Source: Pseudomonadota bacterium (GTDB lineage: Bacteria; Pseudomonadota; Gammaproteobacteria; Pseudomonadales; Pseudohongiellaceae). Taken from it: a stretch of DNA of 64,000 bases. Positions within the stretch are counted from its first letter, which is position 1. Each line of letters starts with the position of its first letter. The position numbers and the translations under genes were made by a program. Shown piece by piece: positions 1 to 9,582 of the stretch. The notes beneath the pieces were generated by a model. That model was not told the DNA's origin and did not search any database. It saw only the letters and a program-made list of their open reading frames with translations. Location: positions 1 through 64,000 of the forward strand of contig JAQBSZ010000017.1 in assembly GCA_027623555.1 (NCBI GenBank), read 5' to 3'.

Positions 1-28
1 AATCTTTCCGTTTGCTCCTGATGTTGAG

Positions 29-1073
29 TCAGGCTTCGTCAAACAACCCGATCTGCGGCGGGGCGCGCTCGGGCGGTCGCTGCGCCTGGGAATCTTCCGA
101 CTCCTTCTTTCTCAAATGTTCCAGAATCTGCCGGATCACCGCCGGGTCCTCCACGCAGGCGATGATCCTTACCGGGCCCTGGCACTTCTCGCTGGTTTCG
201 ATGTCTATATTGAATACCCGTTTCAGGCGCTGGGCCCAGGTTATTGCGGCGTGGCGCTCGGCTGGCGTTCTTTCATCCTGGTCGGTGGCTGCCTGTTTTT
301 TCTTACTGCCCTTGCCCCGCCCTGCTGGGGTGATCCTTGCGCGGTGTTTGCTGTTGGGCTCGAACACACCATGAAATCTGGTCAGGTTGACTCTGGGCTT
401 GGGCACCAGAGCGGCCAGTCGCGCAACGAAGTCGAGCGGTTCGAAGATGACGTAGCATGGACGCACTAATGCCGCGGGCGCATGGATGCGCAGGAGCGGC
501 CACATGTGTCGTACCGTTGCGAAACGGCGTCTTCAACTCATAGCGTACCTTGCCGGTAGGGGTCAGTGACAGGCGCTGCTCAGCGACTGCGGGACGGGCG
601 ATGTAACGGCACAGCCTCTCTACTTTTTTGCGTTGATGCGCTTTGGCTGCAACGCCAGCGTGCAGGCTGAAGCCATTGAGATTCGCCACCCTGGCTTTAC
701 CCGGGGATTCTTCCGGTTGCGGTGGAATGGTCTGCAGGCAGAACACCTTACGGCCTTTCTGCGGGCCGATGGCCACCCGATAGGTGACTGAGTAACCATG
801 AATGTCCTTGAGCGGGTCTTCGGCCAGGCCGTCCAGGGTGAGGTAACTGTTCTCCTCGTCCCGCTCCAGAATCCCGCGCCGTTCCAGAAACCGGGCCACC
901 CGCTGGCTGATGCGCTGCAGCAGGTTGTGGAGCTGCTCGATGGTCGGGGGTGGCGTGCGGCGGAAGCCGTATTCGCCATTCGGTCATGTAAATACACCCC
1001 ATCCAGGCGCGGGGACGAACGCCGCCCTGCAATCCCGTTGGCCGCATCGTCCTTGAATAGTTGTTCTGTGCCG
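29..1073 (-). pseudogene. IS91-family transposase, frame-disrupted remnant
   Basis: Overlapping minus-strand ORFs 29-505, 303-899 and 620-1225 together cover one transposase-like protein (LLQRISQRVARFLERRGILERDEENSYLTLDGL..., PKPRVNLTRFHGVFEPNSKHRARITP, CEKCQGPVRIIACVEDPAVIRQILEHL), split over several frames. Confidence 0.8.
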
Positions 1074-1500
1074 TCAGTCCAGCAGTCCCTGCTGCCCCGG
1101 AAGAGGGAATAACGGCGGGGCGCGGGTGGGCGGTAGCCGGTCAGCACTGATGTGTTGTCCTGTTTCCTTTGCCTTGAGATGACTGAGTATCTTTTCGATG
1201 ACTGCGGGGTCTTCAATACAGGCAATAATCTTTACGGGACCCTGACACTTTTCACATTCTGTAATATCAATAGTGCCCGTGTACTTGCTCTATCGGGTAA
1301 GCTTCCAGATGCTCCAGGCTGAGGAGGCTGTTCTCGCTGTCCTGCACCAGCAGGCCTTCCTTCACCAGAAAGCGGGCCAGTCTTGCGCTGATGCGGTGCA
1401 GCAAGACTTCCAGGTCGGCTTTGGCAGGGGCGTTGACCCGCCGGAACACCTGGTGGTCCACATTACTATCGGAACGGGTGAAGTAGATCCCCTCCAGAAA
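1074..1500 (-). pseudogene. Second, divergent IS91-family transposase remnant
   Basis: Minus strand encodes ITECEKCQGSVKIIACIEDPAVIEKILSHLKAKETGQH... and, in ORF 1267-1461, VDHQVFRRVNAPAKADLEVLLHRISARLARFLVKEGLLVQDSENSLLSLEHLEAYPIEQVHGHY. Homologous to but distinct from the neighbouring remnant. Confidence 0.7.
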
Positions 1501-1591
1501 AAGGATGTGAAACGGGGTGGGGTTGTTGTCACCCTGTGGCCCGCGCAGTTAGACTGTCCGGGCCATAAGGAAACAGACCTCACTGGAAGAT

Positions 1592-2107
1592 ATGATGACC
1601 CTGGACAGTTTTGAAGCCATCGTCCGTACCCTGAATCAATTCAATGTGAGCTATCTGGTCGCCGGAGGGCTGGCAGTCAATGCCCATGGATATTTGCGCA
1701 TGACACGGGACGTGGATCTGGTCATCGCACTGAAGCCTGACAATATCCTTCAGGCATTCGAAGCGCTGGGCACCCTGGAGTATCGACCGCTGGTTCCCAT
1801 CACGGCCGGACAGTTTGCCGACCCTGAAATGCGGAGTCAGTGGATAAAAGAAAAAGGCATGAAGGTTCTCAATTTTTTCAGCGATCAATACAAAGATACA
1901 CCCATAGATATATTCGTCTTTGAACCTTTCAATTATGAAAAGGAAATTCCAGTGTGCATGCGGACTGAGTTGCTGCCCGGCATCACGGTGCAATTCGTAA
2001 GCCTGCCTACTTTGATACACATGAAGGAAATGGCAAACAGGCCCCGGGATGTGGATGATCTCCAGCATCTGCGGTGGATACTGGAGGAACAGAACCATGA
2101 CAAATAG
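1592..2107 (+). CDS. Nucleotidyltransferase-fold protein (AbiEii/MNT-like)
   Basis: VSYLVAGGLAVNAHGYLRMTRDVDLVIAL: GG-x-A-x(n)-T-x-D-x-D nucleotidyltransferase signature. Confidence 0.8.
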   Translation: MMTLDSFEAIVRTLNQFNVSYLVAGGLAVNAHGYLRMTRDVDLVIALKPDNILQAFEALGTLEYRPLVPITAGQFADPEMRSQWIKEKGMKVLNFFSDQYKDTPIDIFVFEPFNYEKEIPVCMRTELLPGITVQFVSLPTLIHMKEMANRPRDVDDLQHLRWILEEQNHDK

Positions 2108-2288
2108 CCAGGATGCCGATACCGAAATCGACTGGAGCAAAACCACCTGGGAGGGCAGTCGCCGCGAACAATTGCGCCAGTGGCAGAAACTCAGCCTGCG
2201 GGAGAGACTTCAGACGCTAGATGAAATGAACCGGCTCTCGGACCGTCTGGCCGAGTTGCGTGCCCGGGGGTCGGACCCGCGGAAGTAG
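2097..2288 (+). CDS. Small charged protein overlapping the nucleotidyltransferase gene
   Basis: ATG at 2097 lies inside the end of the upstream CDS; product MTNSQDADTEIDWSKTTWEGSRREQLRQWQKLSLRERLQTLDEMNRLSDRLAELRARGSDPRK. Confidence 0.65.
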   Translation: MTNSQDADTEIDWSKTTWEGSRREQLRQWQKLSLRERLQTLDEMNRLSDRLAELRARGSDPRK

Positions 2289-2487
2289 TTGTTCCACAAG
2301 CCATTCACCCCGTAAAAAGTGGCGTTTTCTTGCTTAAAACCGCCATTTACTACTGAAAATAGTGCCTTTAAGGTATTCGTTAAGGCATTCGGCGGCCGGC
2401 TAGCCCGCATTATTCATGTATCTAGTCTTGGCCCTCTGATGTTTTACTGTTTCGATACTGGCTTAAAAAGTCGCTCAGCTCGGCCTC

Positions 2488-2573
2488 GCTTATAGGAAGT
2501 ATTAAGGCTATCTCCGATCTCCGAACCTTGATTGTGTCCAGCTTCGTGAGCGGTGACCCGTTGATGCCCCTTA
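2488..2573. repeat. 86-bp direct repeat, copy 1
   Basis: gcttataggaagtattaagg...ccgttgatgcccctta, identical to 6380-6465. Confidence 0.95.
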
Positions 2574-2600
2574 GCAGAATATGGCCTGATGTTGTCTGGC

Positions 2601-3290
2601 TTATGGTGAAGAAGCAGAAAGGAATCTGTATCCCACTCCCGGTTCTGTCTCTATGAACCGCGGCGCAGAGGCATCGTCTCCCAGTTTAGCCCGGAGCTTG
2701 CCAACGAGAATGCGCAGATAGTGGGTGTCCTGCACATGGGACTTGCCCCACAACCGATCGAGGATTTGTTGTTGGGTGATTACCCGGTCCTGGAACTCAA
2801 TCAACAATTTCAACAAATCGAATTCCTTGCGCGACAGACGAATCGGCTTGCCGTCCACCGTCACCCTGCGCTGCAGCAGGTCCACCTGCAAGGCACCGTC
2901 GTCATAGGCAGCGAACACCGAATCTGGCTGGCCGCTGGCGCGCAGTAAAACCCGGATTCGCGCCAACAATTCGTTGATGCCAAACGGTTTGACGACATAG
3001 TCGTTGGCACCGCCATCCAGTGCGGCGACCTTTTCCTGTTCCCGATTTCGTACCGAGAGAATAATCACCGGGCCTTGATAGAACTCGCGCAGGGACTTCA
3101 ACACATCGATGCCATCCATATCCGGCAGTCCCAGATCGAGCACGACTAATTGCGGTGCTTCCAAAGCCGCTTGCTGCAGACCTTCAGCGCCGTTTGCAGC
3201 CTCGATTACGTCATAGGCTTTCGCCGACAGACCAATACGCAGAAAATGCCGGATCTGCGGCTCATCGTCGATTATCAGTATCCGACTCAT
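2601..3290 (-). CDS. kdpE: KdpE-like response regulator (OmpR family)
   Basis: Receiver domain MSRILIIDDEPQIRHFL...LDLGLPDMDG...VVKPF plus winged-helix C-terminus ending PRFIETEPGVGYRFL. Confidence 0.85.
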   Translation of the reverse strand: MSRILIIDDEPQIRHFLRIGLSAKAYDVIEAANGAEGLQQAALEAPQLVVLDLGLPDMDGIDVLKSLREFYQGPVIILSVRNREQEKVAALDGGANDYVVKPFGINELLARIRVLLRASGQPDSVFAAYDDGALQVDLLQRRVTVDGKPIRLSRKEFDLLKLLIEFQDRVITQQQILDRLWGKSHVQDTHYLRILVGKLRAKLGDDASAPRFIETEPGVGYRFLSASSP

Positions 3291-4723
3291 TCGCTTTGCT
3301 CGCCTGTGTCTGGTAGCGGAAGCCGGATTACGACGACACAGCCGCTGCCTGTGGTGGGATCGCGAATCTCGACTACACCGCCATGGGCGCCGATCATGCC
3401 CTTGCAGATTGCCAAACCAAGACCGGACCCTGCCACCCGCCTATCACCCCGATCGGCACTGTGAAACATCTCGAACACTTTTTCGCGCTCCTCCAGCGGA
3501 ATTCCCGGGCCGCTGTCTTCAATCTCGATGACCAGTTGCGAATCCTCCGTGAAGCCTCTCACAGAAACGAACGCGTCGGTTGGAGAAAACTTCAGTGCGT
3601 TTTCGATTACGTTATACAGCGCCTGTTCAATAAGCGCCGCATGCACGTTCAACAAAGGCAATGTCGACGCAACCTCCAGTTTCAGGCGATCTTCCTTGCC
3701 AGCGTGCCGGAAGCGTTTCTTGATGACGTTGAGAATTTCCTTGAGTGACACTGTTGAGCGATGCAATTTCAGTTCGCCATAACCCAGGCGGGTCATGTCC
3801 AGCAATTTCTGGGTGTAACCATCCAGTCTGCTCGCTTCGGACAATATCGAATCGAGTAATTCCTTTTGTTGTGCCGGACTCAGGGAATCCCTCATTTCCT
3901 GCAGGGTGCTGGCAGCACCTATCATGGATGTCAGCGGCGTCCTGAAATCATGTGATACGGAAGACAATAAAGATGAGCGCAATGTTTCCTGTTCCTTGCC
4001 GAGTTTCTCGTGTTGCAGATCTGCCACGAGTCTGGTTCGGCCCAGGGCCAGATTGGCCTGGTGCACCAGCAACTGGATGGAATCGTTCTGGTCACGGGCC
4101 TCGGCATCAGACTGTGTTTTGAGAATGGCGACAATGTCTTCGCCGTCTGTCAATTCCCTGGTTGGGAAGCGCGTAGCGCTTGCGTCGATGGCAGCTGCAG
4201 TTCCTGGTCGCTCCTGCTCTTGTGCCTGGATGGCATCCTTTGTTGTCAGCAGTTCATACTGCAGTCCCGAGATATGCTGCAATGCCTCATCCAGCGCCGT
4301 CAGAACCTGCTTCGCATCAATCGCGCCTGCGAGCTTTTCCATGAAGATCAATTCGATGTTGCTGAAGTGTTCCCGATTCTGTAGCTGTTCTACCCGCTCC
4401 CGTAGCCGCGCCGCCAGATGTCCAACGAGCACGGCGGTGAGCAGGAAAATGCTGATCGTCAGCACGTCCGGTGGATGCAGTACCAGCAAGGTGTGCCGGG
4501 GTTCAGTAAAGAAAAAATTGAAGGTGATAAAACTGACAAAGGCCGCCAGCATCGCCGGTCTGGTGCCGGTGTTTACTGCCGTGACGATGACGGCGACGAT
4601 ATAGACCAGGGCGATGTTTTCTGCCGGCACCATGCCCCTGGGCAGTAGCGCCAACAACGTAACCAGCGCAGGCAGGATCAATGCCACAATATACTGGTTA
4701 TGTCGATTGCTTAACATTTTCAT
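3287..4723 (-). CDS. KdpD-like sensor histidine kinase, short form (DUF4118 membrane region + HisKA/HATPase)
   Basis: Four-TM segment with FNFFFTEPRHTL, SSVSHDFRTPLTSMIGAASTL H-box, GPGIPLEEREKVFEMFH...GSGLGLAICKGMIGAHGG; lacks the large KdpD N-terminal sensor domain. Confidence 0.85.
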   Translation of the reverse strand: MKMLSNRHNQYIVALILPALVTLLALLPRGMVPAENIALVYIVAVIVTAVNTGTRPAMLAAFVSFITFNFFFTEPRHTLLVLHPPDVLTISIFLLTAVLVGHLAARLRERVEQLQNREHFSNIELIFMEKLAGAIDAKQVLTALDEALQHISGLQYELLTTKDAIQAQEQERPGTAAAIDASATRFPTRELTDGEDIVAILKTQSDAEARDQNDSIQLLVHQANLALGRTRLVADLQHEKLGKEQETLRSSLLSSVSHDFRTPLTSMIGAASTLQEMRDSLSPAQQKELLDSILSEASRLDGYTQKLLDMTRLGYGELKLHRSTVSLKEILNVIKKRFRHAGKEDRLKLEVASTLPLLNVHAALIEQALYNVIENALKFSPTDAFVSVRGFTEDSQLVIEIEDSGPGIPLEEREKVFEMFHSADRGDRRVAGSGLGLAICKGMIGAHGGVVEIRDPTTGSGCVVVIRLPLPDTGEQSE

Positions 4724-4730
4724 CGGCTCG

Positions 4731-6185
4731 CTAACCCCGCCAATAGCTGGGTGTCAACAATATCAGAATCGCCAGGAATTCCAACCGACCGAGTAGCATG
4801 CCAATACAGAGCAGCCATTTCGCAGGATCGGAGAGTGAGCTGAAATTACCGGCGGGGCCGATAACATCTCCCAGTCCCGGACCTACGTTCATCAAGGCAG
4901 TCGCGGCGCCGCTGAGGCATGTCACCAGATCCAGACCGGTCAGGGCCAGACCCAGGGTGAGCAGGCCCAGGCTCGACATCAATATGAACATATAAGCAGT
5001 AAGCGCGGTGATTACCTCCATGCCGATCACCTGACCGTTGTATTTGAGCGACGAGGATAACCGGGGATGCACCGCGCGCATCAGCTGCTCGCGAAACAGG
5101 ATCAGATACAATTGAAAACGGAAAATCTTGACACCGCCACTGGTGGAGCCGGAACACCCGCCTATGAACGTGGCGAAAAACATCAGGCCGATACAGAAGC
5201 TGCCCCAATGCGTGTAATCGGCGCTGACGTAACCCGTGGTGGTGACAATCGAGGTGACATTGAATATCGAGGTTGTGAACACGTACAGCAGGTTGCCCTC
5301 ACCGTCAAAAAAACGCGCAGCGGACATCGCCAGAGCGACTCCCATAACGATCAGCAGCAGCGCCCTGACCTGGGTATTACTCATGGCGAGCATGCGTTTA
5401 CCGGTAACCAGGTACACATACATCACGAATGGAACCGCACCGGACAGCATAAAGACCACACCGGTCCACTGAATGAACAACCCGCGATTGCCGAATGACT
5501 CATCCACAGTGGAATATCCGCCGGTGGACAGCGTGGTCATTGCATTATTCACGGCATCCAGCGGGCTCATGCCGCCAATACCATAGACGCCCGCACACAA
5601 GACAGTCAGGGCAATGTAGATATAGATGATGGCTTTCACCAGGCGTTGCGCCCGCGGCGCGTTGTCGTCACTCCAATGCGAGGATTCAGTCTGGAACAGG
5701 CGCATTCCTCCAACCTTGAGGAAGGGCAGAATAGCCACCGCCATGCAGATGATACCGATGCCTCCCAGCCACTGCAGAATTGATCGCCATAACAGAATGT
5801 CCTGGGGCATCCGGTTCAGGTTACTGAGAACGGTAGAACCAGTGGTTGTAATGCCGGAAACGGTTTCGAAGATTGCGTCAGTAACCGTGACACCTGTGGT
5901 GGTCATCAGCAGCGGCACGGTGGCAAAGAGAGGCACGATTATCCAGGTGCCTCCTGTTATGAGGAACATCTGTCTGGTGACAAGTCCCGGTGTGCGGTTA
6001 AGCAGTCCCAGTATCCAGAACAGGGCGCCGCTGAACAGACATATCAGCCCTGAATAGAGAAATTCCGCCGTATGCCCCGTTTCAAAGTAAAGTCCGATTG
6101 CGGCAGGCAGGAACATGCTGATTGCCAGGGTCGTCAGCGCGACGGCTACTACAAGAAACATTGGGGCAAGAAGCTTCACGTTCAA
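4731..6185 (-). CDS. trkH: TrkH/KtrB-family potassium uptake protein
   Basis: Multi-TM with pore motifs: VSGITTTGSTVL, MTTLSTGGYSTVDESF, TSIVTTTGYVSADY, FIGGCSGSTSGGVKIFR. Confidence 0.88.
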   Translation of the reverse strand: MNVKLLAPMFLVVAVALTTLAISMFLPAAIGLYFETGHTAEFLYSGLICLFSGALFWILGLLNRTPGLVTRQMFLITGGTWIIVPLFATVPLLMTTTGVTVTDAIFETVSGITTTGSTVLSNLNRMPQDILLWRSILQWLGGIGIICMAVAILPFLKVGGMRLFQTESSHWSDDNAPRAQRLVKAIIYIYIALTVLCAGVYGIGGMSPLDAVNNAMTTLSTGGYSTVDESFGNRGLFIQWTGVVFMLSGAVPFVMYVYLVTGKRMLAMSNTQVRALLLIVMGVALAMSAARFFDGEGNLLYVFTTSIFNVTSIVTTTGYVSADYTHWGSFCIGLMFFATFIGGCSGSTSGGVKIFRFQLYLILFREQLMRAVHPRLSSSLKYNGQVIGMEVITALTAYMFILMSSLGLLTLGLALTGLDLVTCLSGAATALMNVGPGLGDVIGPAGNFSSLSDPAKWLLCIGMLLGRLEFLAILILLTPSYWRG

Positions 6186-6296
6186 AGCATAGTTGCGCGC
6201 CCTGTAATATTACTATCCATGAAAAACGGCGTGGGCGTAAAAAAAGCGTAAATATTTCCCGATTTGCATTGTGAGTAGATTCCGGCAGCACAAAAA

Positions 6297-6324
6297 AGCC
6301 GTATCGAATCGCTTCGATACGGCT
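6297..6324 (-). terminator. Intrinsic terminator-like hairpin
   Basis: Perfect stem agccgtatcgaa / ttcgatacggct, tcgc loop, A-tract on + at 6293-6298 (U-tract for minus transcript). Confidence 0.75.
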
Positions 6325-6379
6325 TCTTGTAGAGAACTTAAGTCTGCTTGTTATAGTTTGTCAGCAGGCCAGGTAGGCG

Positions 6380-6465
6380 GCTTATAGGAAGTATTAAGGC
6401 TATCTCCGATCTCCGAACCTTGATTGTGTCCAGCTTCGTGAGCGGTGACCCGTTGATGCCCCTTA
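6380..6465. repeat. 86-bp direct repeat, copy 2
   Basis: Identical to 2488-2573. Confidence 0.95.
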
Positions 6466-6599
6466 ACCAGCCAAATTTCCGAGGAAACCGATGACTTCTG
6501 CGCTTCAATGCGCCATCTACGCCCCTGCATTGCTGAGTTAGTTCAGCTTGGGTCGCCACCAGACCGCAGGCTGCCCGGCCACCTTCCCTGGCAGACTGT

Positions 6600-6830
6600 A
6601 ATCTTTCCGTTTGCTCCTGATGTTGAGTCAGGCTTCGTCAAACAACCCGATCTGCGGCGGGGCGCACTCGGGAGGTCGCTGCGCCTGGGAATCTTCCGAC
6701 TCCTTCTTCCTCAAATGTTCCACAATCTGCCGGATCACCGCCGGGTCTTCCACACAGGCGATGATTCTTACCGGACCCTGGCACTTCTCGCAGGTTTCAA
6801 TGTCGATGTTAAAGACCCGTATATGGACTC
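6600..6830 (-). pseudogene. IS91-family transposase 3'-end fragment, second copy of the 1-231 sequence
   Basis: 6600-6830 aligns without gaps to 1-231 with about 15-16 differences by eye; encodes VFNIDIETCEKCQGPVRIIACVEDPAVIRQIVEHLRKKE... Confidence 0.85.
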
Positions 6831-7074
6831 CTCCTTTTTTACAACACTCTGATTGATAAAGGGTAGGTTCGACAGCGAAAGTATATCCGGCCTCTGAGGT
6901 GGCACACGTCGATGCCGGGCCATAATGGGCTATCCGCGCGCTGGTTCCCAATCGTTTCAACGCACTCGAAGTGCTCGGGTGTTCGCGGGCTCTACCAACG
7001 CCGGTTCGACCAGTTCTCCATCATTCAGCTTGCGTCGTAAAACAGGTTTTCCTATTTAGTTTATTGGATCGTGT

Positions 7075-7200
7075 TTAGCGTGAAGCTAAAGCAGGATCGT
7101 AGTCAGTTTCGTTGACCATCATTGCCCACGCCATCCTCGCCGTCTTGTTGGCTACGGCAACAGCGGCGACATTGGTGTGGCTCCTTTGCGCCAACTCTGT
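7075..7200 (-). pseudogene. IS110-family transposase C-terminal remnant
   Basis: Minus-strand translation TELAQRSHTNVAAVAVANKTARMAWAMMVNETDYDPALASR* has the typical IS110-type C-terminus (ANKxARxxWA). Confidence 0.65.
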
Positions 7201-7522
7201 CATCCAAATCGATATCAGGATATTCAGACAGAACGATCTCTATCGTCCAGGCATTGTAAGCATTGATGAGAAACGCCAATTGTGAGGCTACTGACCAATC
7301 CTCAATTTCCTCTCTAGAAATCTCAGCGAGTTTTGCAAGATAAGCGCGCAGATCAGCACGGTCGGCTGACATGCTAGCGTAATTCATCTGGGTAGCCTTG
7401 CCTCCTTCAAGCACTACAACGTTGGAGTTAAGAAGAATGTCCCAATCTGTGTGGTCGAAATCAGCAGCCGTGCAATGTCCGACTAACCAGAAAACTAATG
7501 TTACGATAAATTTTCGGAGCAT
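7190..7522 (-). pseudogene. DUF547-family protein, 3'-truncated
   Basis: MLRKFIVTLVFWLVGHCTAADFDHTDWDILLN...LAFLINAYNAWTIEIVLSEYPDID; reading then runs into the IS110 remnant. Confidence 0.65.
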
Positions 7523-7782
7523 TGCCTTCTTTTGCTGTTCTGTTAAGCAACCTTTCTACTTATCCCGAGCTCCCATACTGCAAGACCTCGGGCTATCCAG
7601 CATCACTAAATTGAAGTATGCTTGTTCGCCAGTTCTGGCGATTTAGCTCGGGACCGCTAGCCATCTTGCATTGGCAGCAAAGATCACGAAATACCGGTCA
7701 ATATTACACCACAACCACGATAACAATTTATTCTAGACCTGACTAAGTTAGAAGCTTGGGTCATAAACTCCGGAGAGAGTGA

Positions 7783-8871
7783 ATGTTTCACGCGGAAATT
7801 ACTGGCTGGGGCAAATGTTTACCCCCGGCGGTACTCAGCAATGAAGATCTGGCTACGTTCTTGGACACATCCGATGAGTGGATAACGTCACGAACGGGAA
7901 TCAAGGAACGCAGGATTTGTCATTGCAATTTTTCCGATATGGCCCTGGTCGCCGCCAGACGCGCACTGGCTGCAGCTGACCTGGACCCTTCTGAACTCGA
8001 TCTGATTCTACTTGGCTCACTCACTAACGACAGCTTGTGCCCGAATACGGCGTCTCTTATTCAGGATGCTCTGGGTGCACGCAATTGTGCGTCAATCGAC
8101 ATCAATTCTGCATGCACCGGATTTCTCTATGGATTGCACATTGGCACCAACCTGATCCGTACCGGCGCCCATAAGAAAGTCCTGGTAATCGGAGGTGAGT
8201 TCATCTCTCACTACATGAACTGGAACCGGCGTGACGTAGCGGTGTTATTCGGCGATGCCTGCGGTGCGGTAATTATTGAGGCGAGCGAGAAAGAAACCGG
8301 GTTAATCGCCTCGAAAATAGGTTGCGAGGCGGATGCCAAATACGCTATTCAAATTACTAACCTCGGATCGGCCTATTCCCGGCAATCCGATGATTTCCTC
8401 TATGTTGGCTGGAATTTTGAAGGGCAGGAAGTTTTCAGGCGCGCCGTCAAGTGCATGTCTTTAGCTTGTAAAGATGTGTTGAAGCAAGCCGGGCTGACTG
8501 TTGACGATATCAAATTAGTCGTTCCTCACCAGGCCAATAAGCGCATTCTGGACTCGCTTGCCAGGCGCGTGGGGATCGATCCAGACAGGGTCTTCGTCAA
8601 TGTGCACAAATACGGCAACACATCGGCTGGCACCATTCCCGTGGCACTGACCGAAGCCGTGGAGGAAGGCCGGATTAGCCCTGGCGACTATATCCTCACA
8701 GCCTCGTTTGGAGCTGGCCTGACCTGGGGTGCGGGGCTGATTCGGTGGGGTGATCGGGTCACCCCCCTTAAAGAATCGGATGCCGAACTGCCGCCTAATG
8801 ACAAAACGGCACTGGAAATCCTGGAACCACAAATAAGGCGTTACGCCGCGCGTGAAGAGTCCGTAACCTGA
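7783..8871 (+). CDS. 3-oxoacyl-ACP synthase III (FabH-like)
   Basis: TSDEWITSRTGIKERR, SIDINSACTGFLYGL, VVPHQANKRILDSLARR, NVHKYGNTSAGTIPVAL. Confidence 0.88.
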   Translation: MFHAEITGWGKCLPPAVLSNEDLATFLDTSDEWITSRTGIKERRICHCNFSDMALVAARRALAAADLDPSELDLILLGSLTNDSLCPNTASLIQDALGARNCASIDINSACTGFLYGLHIGTNLIRTGAHKKVLVIGGEFISHYMNWNRRDVAVLFGDACGAVIIEASEKETGLIASKIGCEADAKYAIQITNLGSAYSRQSDDFLYVGWNFEGQEVFRRAVKCMSLACKDVLKQAGLTVDDIKLVVPHQANKRILDSLARRVGIDPDRVFVNVHKYGNTSAGTIPVALTEAVEEGRISPGDYILTASFGAGLTWGAGLIRWGDRVTPLKESDAELPPNDKTALEILEPQIRRYAAREESVT

Positions 8872-9243
8872 ACCTCATTTGAAGACTCAAACGCTGGAAG
8901 TTACTGTCACAAAATACCCTTTTCTTCATGATTCCTCAGAACTGTACTGGCCGGCCCCTTAAGGGAAGAATGGAAAGGGGAAGAATGGAAACGGGAATAA
9001 AGCAAAACGGTAAGAAAGAAAGTACCCACGAGAATATTCCTGTCTGATACCCTGCTTCTGTTCATGTTGATGGCAATTCATGACTCAGTCAGGGCCGCTG
9101 ACCAGTAGTTCAGTTCGATTCAAGCCAGGAAGTTATGCGATCGACGGTGAACCAAATTCGGTGTCGTTTTAAGAGATCAAGTCAGCGTAGATCTCGTTTC
9201 ATCAAATTGAGACTTGCTTGCTTTTCAGGGGCCACACAGATCC

Positions 9244-9582
9244 ATGCTCTCACTTTCATTCTTGTTCTGGGTCACAGTAGTCAGCGCCCTGGTGAGTTTC
9301 TGGTGGCAGAGTGACAAGGTGAAGTCGCTGGCACTGGGGTATGTCTACCGATATTGTCAAGATCAAAAACTGCAATTACTCGATCAGACCATGGTGCTAA
9401 AAGGCGTATGGCCGGTGCGGGATACGAATGGCTCTCTCAGTCTACGACGCCGCTACAATTTCGAATTTACTTCTACGGGCGCAGCTCGCAGCAAGGGGAC
9501 AGTTGAATTGATCGGAAGCAAATTGCAAACCCTGCAACTGGAGGCCCATATTCTCCCTGATGAAGAAAATACCCTTCACTGA
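9244..9582 (+). CDS. DUF3301-like small membrane-anchored protein
   Basis: MLSLSFLFWVTVVSALVSFWWQSDKVKSLALGYVYRYCQDQKLQLLDQTMVL; internal ATG of ORF 9214-9582 preferred. Confidence 0.65.
   Translation: MLSLSFLFWVTVVSALVSFWWQSDKVKSLALGYVYRYCQDQKLQLLDQTMVLKGVWPVRDTNGSLSLRRRYNFEFTSTGAARSKGTVELIGSKLQTLQLEAHILPDEENTLH

Noticed and set aside
1580-2146. 188-aa minus-strand ORF opposite the nucleotidyltransferase
   Set aside because: The plus-strand reading has a clear NTase motif; the antisense ORF has none.
3906-4604. 232-aa plus-strand ORF opposite the KdpD-like kinase
   Set aside because: Low-complexity Ser/Cys-rich translation antisense to a well-supported kinase.
8961-8996. Duplicated gggaagaatggaaa motif
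   Set aside because: Short purine-rich duplication with no associated feature.
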